A stretch of DNA of 64,000 bases from Drechslera avenae (Eukaryota; Ascomycota; Dothideomycetes; Pleosporales; Pleosporaceae): assembly GCA_034640345.1 (NCBI GenBank), contig JAXRVH010000025.1, positions 124,001-188,000 on the forward strand. Direction: 5' to 3'. Positions within the stretch are counted from its first letter, which is position 1; the number at the start of each line of letters is the position of its first letter. Under the pieces are notes generated by a model. That model did no database searches, was not told where the DNA came from, and worked only from the letters and a program-made list of their open reading frames with translations. Shown piece after piece: positions 56,353 to 64,000 of this stretch. The position numbers were made by a program, and so were the translations under genes.

Positions 56353-57200
56353 GGGCACCTTTTGCATCATTCCGGCGTTTGCTTATTTCAGTCATTATTG
56401 GACTATTAAACGGATTAGAAGCTCCGCCTTCGGGCTATCTTGCATTTTTTGTATTGCTTTTACTGGTTGCATAGCCTTGCGTCGGTTTGATTATTGTAGG
56501 ATATGGTCCCCTGTTTTGATTTTCTCACTTGTTGGCGTTCACCATGGCACAAAAATCGATGATTCATGAGCTGTATACCCCCTCACGGCCTCACGTGGCT
56601 GTACAGACTAGGTGCATGATTAGCCTAGCACTGCGATTCCTTTCTGTTTCAGTATGCTACGTGCTTTGAGCAGCTTTAATATCGACTTAATTATTTACAT
56701 TTTTGGTGCACATGGCTATTGAGGTGGACGACACTGGTGTGAGACCTTACAAGTATTGGTGAATTCATCCTCCAAATCTGCGCCAAGAAAGGTCGAAGAA
56801 GCCTAACAGCTGATTACTTTGTCGCGAAACAAGAACAACACCTTCTTCGCTGTTCAAATTATACAGTAACATTCTAGGCAGAGGTAGCTAATAGTCATCT
56901 GGCGTTGAGAGGTTATGGTGGTAAGTGAGTGGCAAAGACTAATAATGACTCATTTGTGGCTTTACAGCGGCTGTGCTTTATCCTAGACACCACGTGACCT
57001 TGTGCTGCATCACCACGAAGTCTCTAGCAACACTTTTGTCTACTTATATAGGACCTCGTATCTCATTCTTGACAACTCATCAAACCAAAATTTCCGTATA
57101 TCAGCAACCTACTAGAGTCACAGTCACTTCCTCTACCACACTAAACTACCCACCACACTTCCACCACCTCAGCGCAAACAACAAAGAAAGCAACCTTACC
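56353..57200. other. Intergenic, promoter of REI1-like gene
   Basis: 848 bp between two plus-strand genes. Near 57041 a TTATATAGG motif lies about 155 bp before the start codon and could be the TATA element. Nothing else seen. Confidence 0.45.
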
Positions 57201-58378
57201 ATGGCTTCAGAGTCACTAAAAGTATTTCCCTGCAACACATGTTCTCTTACATTCACATGCGGTGCGCTTCAGCGGTCGCACATGCAACAGGCCTGGCAGT
57301 AAGTAAACAACATGACGGTGAGATTGTCGCTTTTATGGACTCATGGCTAATAGATCATGGTAGTATATATAATCTCAGACAGAAAGTAGCTGGTGTCGCT
57401 GCCATCTCAGAAGAGGAATATGATGCATTAAATACCGCAACTCAAACGACGAGCCGACATCGCGCGCAAGTCCAGAAGTCAGAAGAACGGATGGAGGAAA
57501 GGGGAGTTAGGATTCTACCCAAGCGTAATACTACAATCACGCCTAAGCTCCTGACTAAGGGAGAAGATGGCCCAGCCAAGTCGACAAGCCACAACGACCC
57601 AATCTCGGGCTCGCATTCGGCTACACAATGTCTCTTCTGCCAGAACACCTCGCCATCGCTTGCGGAGAATCTACACCACATGTCGTCGACACACGGCCTC
57701 TTCATTCCTAGCATCGATCGTGTTGTCGACCTGCAGTGCTTTTTGGCGTATCTGAGTGTTTTGGTGTACGAGTATATGGAGTGTGTGTATTGTGGAGCTG
57801 GGAAGAACAGTGTGCAGGCTGTGCAGACACATATGCGGGATAAGGGGCATTGTAAGATTGATGTGGACGAGTTGTGTGATTTTTGGGAGGCTAGTGAGGA
57901 AAGAGATGAAGAAGTATGGCAAGATGACGATGAAGATGCTGGGCGTCCGACGGAGCGAGTCGAGCCTCAAGACGCAAAGTCCCACTTTGCCACCAACCCG
58001 ACCTCAGCACAACGGCCTTTGACCTCCGACTCCGCACTCACACGACTCACTCCGACGCAAAAACCAAACCGTACTTCCTCTCACAACAAGCACACTCAAC
58101 ACAAGCACGACAGGAGAGCAGAGCCCCTCGATACCACTATCCACGCCTCCCGACACCAAACAAATATTTCCCCTTCCACTCGCGACCTTCTGAAATGCAA
58201 TCGGGAGCTTGTTAATCTCAATCTCCCCCTTTCTCAACTCCGCAGCCTAGCCACGCTAAACCAAAGGATGAGGACTCAGGAGACGACTGCTCGAGCAAGG
58301 ATTCAACACAAAGCTGAACGGCAACCAACCAAGTGCATATATTACAAAACCGAAAATCCAGTGTATCAGGCTGGGTGA
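57201..58378 (+). CDS. REI1/REH1-like C2H2 zinc-finger protein (divergent, 60S biogenesis family)
   Basis: Exons 57201-57298 and 57364-58378 (65 bp intron) give 370 residues. The join is chosen at TGGTAG because it yields QQAWHIYNLRQKVAGVAAIS, the exact Rei1 pattern DWHRYNLKR after the first zinc finger. Fingers: FPCNTCSLTFTCGALQRSHM (about 9-28), CLFCQNTSPSLAENLHHM with HGLFIPSID (about 145-180), and CVYCGAGKNSVQAVQTHMRDKGHCKID (about 200-227). Rei1 and Reh1 act late in cytoplasmic maturation of the 60S subunit, recycling Arx1. The family's C-terminal GHRSLxxYYxQ segment, known to insert into the exit tunnel, is not visible. Instead there is a Thr/His/Lys-rich tail. So this is a divergent paralogue whose ribosomal role is uncertain. 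Confidence 0.82.
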
Positions 58379-58740
58379 AGGAAATTGTTTCTGGCTTTGG
58401 TCCGAATGGGGGAAGATGGTATTTTGGTACATGCAAATATCATCTTTAGCAACTGATAGCACCTGTAGTAGAATCACTGCCAACCCTACATCGAACACCG
58501 TCTCACCATTTCCTCCATACATACATAAACGTTGTATAAATAAAATACCATAAAATCTCACCAACAATGTCCCTTCCACACCATCCCCACACAATGCCTT
58601 CTCCTCAGCCACTCTGTCAACCCACTACAGCACAGTCACTCGCCTATACAATCTCCTCAATAACCCTCCTTGTCTGAATCCCAAACATTTCCAACAAAGA
58701 AACCCCAACAACAAACCATTCTTCCAAGGTAAGTTTTCCA
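58379..58740. other. Intergenic, no gene seen
   Basis: 362 bp; REI1-like 3' flank and promoter of the next gene. Confidence 0.45.
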
Positions 58741-59760
58741 ATGTACCCCATCAAAACGATCCAAGCGACAACCAAGGCCATGGCCCGCGAGCCTACACCT
58801 CTCAGTAGCGCCCAACCACCAACACCTACATGCCGCCGCTGCTCCCAGGATATCTCCCTCCCTCCTCTTCCCGCATCACCATCGCCATCCACGCCCCGTC
58901 ACTCCAGCAGATCCAGCGCCGCCAGCACGCGTCGTAGACGACACCCGCCCCAAACGCCTCCCGTACCAACCGGGCAAGACGTAAAAGCGGAGCTGAGCAA
59001 CATGATTGACGAGCATATTGCATGGACGCAAGGGAAAACGGCACAAAGTGCACGACGAGGGAGCCAGGGTACCATGATAGTAGACTGGGATGGAACGGGG
59101 GCACCGGTAGTGAGTTGGCGGGAGCGCGAAGTAGCCTTCTCCTCCTCCTCCTCCTCCTCCACCACCTCCTCTTCCTCATTCACCCCAACAGCTCCGTCTC
59201 CGTCTCCATCTCCATCACACTGCAACGACGTAGTCATCTCGCAAGCCCGGAACCCAGTAGCTTATTACCAGCCGCAACGGCCATGTTCCCCCCTCATCCC
59301 CCCACCACCACCACAGCAGCAGCAGCAGCAACCACGCCCGCTTTTCACCGCTTTCTACCACCCGCCCCACTACTCACCCACCACGCAAACTCACCATGCT
59401 GCGTATGTAGCTGGCTACGATGCCTCGGCGTCCTTGTCGTACGACTATGACGGCCGCGTTGTGCACGTGCACCGTCGTGGGCAGGGGCAACAGACACAGC
59501 ACGACAAGAGCAGTGCGCGCCTGTCTGCACATTCAGACTATTTTTCCATGGATGTGGAAAAGTATGGTCGGGGTGTGGAGGTACGGATGGCTGGTGATGA
59601 GGAGGAGGGTGATGATGAGGTGGGGAGCAGGAAGAAGCCGCGGCGTAGTATGGGCAGGTTTGTGGAAAAGGTCTTGTATAAGTTGGAGGGGATGGGGATT
59701 TTAGGGCGGCTGAGGGAGGATAGGAAGAAGGTAATTGGGGAAAAGATAAGTCATGTGTGA
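58741..59760 (+). CDS. Low-complexity hypothetical protein
   Basis: Single exon, 339 residues. The chain is mostly low complexity: Pro/Ser/Arg-rich N-terminus, a serine run near residue 135, PSPSPSPS, a PPPPPQQQQQQP stretch near 200, and His/Tyr-rich parts. Two segments look ordered: DVKAELSNMIDEHIAWTQGK (about 80-100) and the C-terminal RKKPRRSMGRFVEKVLYKLEGMGILGRL, a basic amphipathic helix. A second in-frame ATG (MAREPTPLSS) 13 codons later is an equally good start. Family not recognised. Large overlapping frames on the other strand reflect composition bias. Confidence 0.55.
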   Translation: MYPIKTIQATTKAMAREPTPLSSAQPPTPTCRRCSQDISLPPLPASPSPSTPRHSSRSSAASTRRRRHPPQTPPVPTGQDVKAELSNMIDEHIAWTQGKTAQSARRGSQGTMIVDWDGTGAPVVSWREREVAFSSSSSSSTTSSSSFTPTAPSPSPSPSHCNDVVISQARNPVAYYQPQRPCSPLIPPPPPQQQQQQPRPLFTAFYHPPHYSPTTQTHHAAYVAGYDASASLSYDYDGRVVHVHRRGQGQQTQHDKSSARLSAHSDYFSMDVEKYGRGVEVRMAGDEEEGDDEVGSRKKPRRSMGRFVEKVLYKLEGMGILGRLREDRKKVIGEKISHV

Positions 59761-60277
59761 GGGGGTGTGGATTAACCACTCAGGCACTCAGGCAGTCATG
59801 CAGTCAACCAAAAACCAAAAACTTTTAAGAAAAAAAAAACTTCTAAAAAAGATACAAGAATTATCAAAAGTTGAGAGAGAAATGTCATTGAGAAGGCGAG
59901 TCAAAACGCCTCAAACCATCTTGCAAATTACATACACACTACCATTCCATGCGTGCCTTGTATCCCGGGTTCTCAACATGGGCCCAGCTAATCCCATGTT
60001 TATTACCACCCCATTAACCCCCCCGTCTACCCCTTATCGACCAACCAACCAAACCCCCACCACCGCGAGATGTATATGAGCAAGAAATGACGCAACAGAT
60101 TGCTACGGAACATGTCACACACAGTAAGGAAAATGGTATAAACCAAAAGGCACAAACTCCGTGACGAAATATGTAACAAGGGAAAGCACAGCGCATGGAA
60201 CCCCGGGTATTACCAAGCCAACGACCATCTCGAGGGGAGAGATGGCCTGGACGTGCGGAGATGGAACGAAGAACCAT
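59761..60277. other. Intergenic between convergent genes
   Basis: 517 bp of shared 3' flank. A-rich stretches near 59825-59850. No gene seen. Confidence 0.5.
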
Positions 60278-62853
60278 CTAGTGCTTGCTGGACAGCTTGT
60301 CCTTGAGCTTGCCAAAGAATGAGCGACGCTTCTTCTTCTTGTCGTCGGCACCCGAGGCGATGCTCTGACTGCCGGGAGTGCCCTTGGGAGAGACGTTCGA
60401 ATCCCTTCTTGGGTCGTGCTTGGGTGCCTCTGGTGACAGCTGAGCAGACGGTGCCGAGGTGGTAGCCTCTGTGGTGGTGGTCTCTACACCAGTAGTGACG
60501 GTGGGCTGAGTTTGCTCCGTGGTAGTTGGCTCTTGTCCCTTGCCGAAATCAACACTGGTGTTAGAGTCAATGGGCTTGGAGGTCGATGGCTGGGCAGGCT
60601 CTGATGCAGGAGCGTTTAGAGCATCTGGCTCGCTGGAAGACTTGAGGGGCTTGGAGTCGACGAGTGCCTCATCAGAGAGACCCGCAGCGTCCTGACTACC
60701 CGCAACGACAGCACTGGGAGCTGGCTCACCGGTAGCTTCGACAGACTTCACCTCGTTGAGAAGCTCAGTCTCCATAGCCCTCTTCTCCTCAACTGCTTCG
60801 GCATTAGCAGCAGCCTCCGGGCTGACGTGAGCCTCTTTCTGGCTCTCGGCTACGACTTCAGGGACGTCGGTGGCAACAGCCTCAGTGGTTGTTGTGCCAG
60901 GGGCAGTTTCCGTGGTTGCAGCGGTGATGACAGGCGCCGGCTCACCAGCTTCCTCGGACTTGGGGAGCTTCTCGAGCAGCTCAGACTCCACCGCAGCCTT
61001 CTCGGTAACGGCTTCACTGTTGGCAGCCGCCTCGGGACTAGCGTGTGCCTCGTGCTGGCTTTCGGCAACAACCTCTGGAACCTCGGGAGCAACCGACTCC
61101 GAGACGGCGCCAGGAGCAGTCTCTGTGGTCGCAGCTGTGACTACCGGTGCGGGTTCGCCTGCCTCGTTGGTCTTGGGGATCTCACTCAGTAGCTCAGACT
61201 CCATGGCCGTCTTCTCGGCAACGGCCTCTGGGTTGGAGGCTGCCTCGGGGCTGACATGCGCCTCGTTCTGGCTGTCAGAGACAACAGCGGGAACGGCAAT
61301 GGCCGGAGCCGGCGAACCGGTCTCATTAGTCTTGGGGACCTCGCTGAGCAATTCCTGCTCCATGGCCGACTTCTCCGCAACGACTTCTGGGCTAGCTGCC
61401 GCCTCTGGCTCAGCGTGACCGACATTCTGGCTCTCAGCAACTACGGAAGGCACCTCGTCAGCAGTAGATGTGCTAGGGCCGTTCGCGGCACCGTTCATAC
61501 CAGTAGCCTCGGCAGCTTTGTCCTTGGCAGCATAGATGGCTGCGGCGAAAGCACCTGCAGTAGCAGTAGTAGCAGTAGCGGCGGTGGCTGCAGCGGCACC
61601 AGCGTGGTCAGTGATGGTAGCGTCTTGGCTTGTAGCAGGCGCCTCGGGAACCGTCTCCTTGAGCTCTTGTTCGACTTCCTTCTTGTCCTGGATGGCGTCT
61701 ACGTTTGCGGACGCCTCGGGGTCAACGTGGGCTTCCTCTTGGCTCTCTGTCACTGTTTCGGGGACGGCACGGGGCTCAAGGGGAACCTGGGCGGCGAGCT
61801 GGGCGGTTGTGCTCTCAGGGGCAGAGGATTGAATGGTGACGCCGGTATCTTGCTCGACCTTTGCATCGACGCCCATTGGCAGGCTAGACTCGGGAATCAT
61901 GGTGCCCATGACGGGTGGGATGCCGAACATACCACCCTTGGCATCGCGCTCGGCTTGGGGAGTGAATGCGAGAGGGGGGAGAGCATCCGACTTTTCGTAG
62001 GAAGAGACATCGGTGTTGACAGTGCTGTCGACAGTGTTTGAAGTAAAGGTAGTTGGTTCAGGTACCTCTTCGCCAGGCGCAAGATGGATTGGGTTTCCAG
62101 CGCCAGCGGTAGCTGGGATAGGCGCAACACCGAACGTTGACGCTTCCTGCTCGGGCTCGGGCTCGTGCTTGACAGTCGAGTCGACCGTGTTCTCTGTGAG
62201 AGTGCTCGGCTCAGGAACAGGCTCGCCAGGCGCCAACTTGATCGGGTTACCGAGGCCAGAGGTAGCAGGAATGGGGGCGACGTTGAAGGTCTGGGGCTCG
62301 CTGCCAGGAGTCTCTGCGAATGGTGTCTCGGGGAAAGCGCCAGGCAGGGAAGAGTTTGAGTTGTCCTTTTCGCTCTCCTTGGGAACCTCGGCAGCAAGCG
62401 CAGCAGTTGTGGACTCGGGCGCGGCAGAAGACAAGGTGCTGACGGGCTCTTCGTCGACAATGTCTTCGGGGTGGAGGACGTTGTTGATTATGCCGTGGCC
62501 GTCGTCTTCTTTGCGCGTGCTGTCGTTGGTACACCAGTTGCCGTTCACGACGAACTGTTGGGGCGTGTTAGCAAAGTCTGCGCAAACCGAGCAGGCGACA
62601 TGGAATGCAAGCATGACGACGGAATTGCATACCTTGTACTGGGTGTGCACCTTGGGCAGCTCGACCGTCTTCTTGAAGACACCATCCTCGTCCTTTTCGA
62701 GCTTGACTGTCTTCCTCCAGTCGTCAAAGGTGCCAGTCACGTAGACCTCATTGGCCGAGTGTTCCCTATGCGCAAGTAAGCAGGTGCGATGCGCGGAAAG
62801 TGGCAGCGGCCGCGGCAGGCGCAAACATACCAGGTGAAAGTATATTTGCCCAT
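60278..62853 (-). CDS. CBM48 (AMPK glycogen-binding-like) protein with internal repeats, Crp1/Mdg1-like
   Basis: Exons 62831-62853, 62633-62765 and 60278-62554 give 810 residues; introns are 65 and 78 bp. The second intron (GTATGC, GCTAACAC, CAACAG) is a multiple of three with no stop, so unspliced reading would insert 26 residues into the domain. The spliced N-terminus MGKYTFTWEHSANEVYVTGTFDDW is a CBM48 fold; HTQYKFVVNGNW completes it. This matches yeast Crp1 and Mdg1, known for cruciform-DNA binding and a pheromone-pathway link. Residues 100-780 are low complexity with two kinds of repeats: two copies of a FGVAPIPAT-GNPI-LAPGE unit and five of a VAESQxEAHxSPEAAAN unit. A basic tail (KKKKRRSFFGKLKDKLSSKH) ends the chain. 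Glycogen or DNA binding is untested inference. Confidence 0.88.
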
Positions 62854-64000
62854 GTCAGCGCAGCAGCAAACGGGTTTCAGGGTTCAGGTGTCGGAGGAAA
62901 AGTAAGACGTGTCTTTGGCGCAACGAGAAGTGGTTGTCGAGGTGGTTGGTGAGCAGAGTCAGGAGCTGCGTTCGGGTGGAGCTAAGCAGGCCGCAGTGCG
63001 CGCTCGGACAAAGTGGGACGGGACAAGCTTGCAGCTATCTGGCTAGACAGACAGACGTTCAGTGCGGGTTTATGCGCCCAAGCTGGAACTGACACTGACA
63101 GGTATGGGCGGGGGTTGAGGGGGGAGGGAAGATGTAGAATTGGCGAGGCTGGAGGGCTGCTCACGATGTGCACTTGGTCTGCACGAGTTGAGACGGCGCC
63201 GTTGGTGACACGATGGCTTGGCGGGATGTGGTTCATGGCGAGGCCTGCAAGCCGTGGGCGGCATGTGCAATGACGAAATTGCGACAAAAAAAGCCTACCT
63301 CCAACCGGCTCAATTGCAGCAAAGCTTGACAATGCGCAGGCTAACGTCGATTGTGGAAACATGCCGTGCATACAATTCGTGTTGGTCTCCCGCAAAAAGC
63401 TACCTCATGGCCCCTCCAGCTCCCGGCCCTGTGCTTCCAGCTCCCCTGCCGGCCTCGCGTGCCTGTGGTGTGGGTGCGTCATCGGTTTCTTTGTGCAGGT
63501 GTCATGTGAACAGCGAGCAGCGAGCAGCGGTTGTCGCAATCGCCGTCAATCCATAGGCGCGGCCTGCTCAGCGCAAGCCAGGAAGAGGCCAGGAAGAGGC
63601 CAGGAAGAATCTCTTGGACGCCTTGCTGCCCATCGATCCGCATCCGAAACTTGCCTTTCTCTTTCCCGCACCATCGCGCGTCTCAACACATTCACCGCAT
63701 CGCCTGCGCCATGTTGATTGTGCCTCACCGCCAGTTGCGCGTACGCCATCCTTCACATCTTCACCACGCACATGTCTCGGCGAGATGGCAAAGGGCGAAA
63801 GTCTGTCCGCCAATCTCTCACTATGGGAATGTCGGAGATGATCGTGCCGGTCGTCGTATGGTCGGACGTTACTTTGATGGCCGGCCCGCAGGGGGAAGGG
63901 GGGGGAGGGGTGCGAGCTTGGGTGTTTTGCAGCGAGCTGCAACGGTGGACATGCCATCATGACTGCAACATGTGCTTCTGACAGACAGTCCAGTGTTCTT
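62854..64000. other. Intergenic to window edge; possible start of a further gene
   Basis: Promoter side of the CBM48 gene. Near 63772 an ATG opens a short basic reading frame (MSRRDGKGRKSVRQSLTMGM) after a pyrimidine-rich leader. It could be the first exon of a plus-strand gene beyond the edge, but no splice partner or family signature is visible. A triplicated AGGCCAGGAAG unit lies at about 63580-63610. Confidence 0.35.

Noticed and set aside
60385..60400. GTTCGAATCCC resembling a tRNA T-arm
   Set aside because: It lies inside the CBM48 coding sequence and no cloverleaf forms.
61256..62744. Long plus-strand frames opposite the CBM48 gene
   Set aside because: They mirror the repetitive, GC-biased codons of the real gene; the minus-strand protein has a recognised domain and correct splice joins.
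1..64000. CRISPR arrays, insertion sequences or prokaryotic operons
   Set aside because: The window is eukaryotic nuclear DNA with spliceosomal introns; no spaced direct-repeat array or transposase was seen.

Overview
This is nuclear DNA from a filamentous ascomycete, most likely a dothideomycete (Pleosporales-like). Genes are compact, on both strands, and mostly hold one to three introns of 46-80 bp with GTAAGT-type donors, CTAAC/CTGAC-type branch sites and YAG acceptors. The gene content is typically fungal: a Pth11-like/SAT4 rhodopsin-fold membrane protein, a secreted S10 carboxypeptidase, a Crp1/Mdg1-like CBM48 protein and a small secreted protein. The species cannot be fixed from the sequence alone.

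Layout. 1-1925: 3' part of a gene with a vWA-like fold. 1926-4919: microsatellite-rich spacer. 4920-8851 (-): mucin-like single-pass membrane protein. 9522-10599 (-): short-chain dehydrogenase, divergent from the mitochondrial Obg GTPase MTG2 (10905-12572). 14232-14328: U6 snRNA gene with TATA box and terminator, followed by an inverted truncated U6 copy. 16130-18924 (-): large SLIP-GC-like GTPase. 20663-21775: Hsp90 co-chaperone AHA1. 22948-24785: S10 carboxypeptidase. 25612-29289: very long disordered protein. 30374-32128 (-): SAT4-family membrane protein. 32129-34871: gene-poor. 34872-35465 (-): small hypothetical protein. 36235-37380 (-): SRR1-like protein. 38220-38740 (-): small secreted protein. 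39814-43194 (-): VIT + vWA protein with polyglutamine. 43981-45777: tRNA pseudouridine synthase PUS3/DEG1. 45966-46622 (-): RS-rich protein ending in a Hub1/UBL5-like domain. 46925-47665: GPI15/PIG-H. 47990-48421 (-): DIB1. 48997-49432 (-): ribosomal protein eL33. 49863-51105 (-): decayed SAT4-family pseudogene. 52247-53559 (-): V-ATPase subunit d (VMA6), divergent from a nuclear coiled-coil protein (53820-56352). 57201-58378: REI1-like zinc-finger protein. 58741-59760: low-complexity hypothetical protein. 60278-62853 (-): CBM48 protein with internal repeats. 62854-64000: no firm gene.

Most genes are independent housekeeping units. One functional theme recurs: U6 RNA, DIB1 (U5/tri-snRNP) and a Hub1-like protein all belong to the spliceosome, and the two protein genes lie within 2.5 kb. 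Translation is represented by eL33, a REI1-like 60S factor, PUS3 and MTG2. Exon models were built by hand from splice motifs and reading-frame continuity. They are internally consistent (every multi-exon CDS length is divisible by three) but untested.
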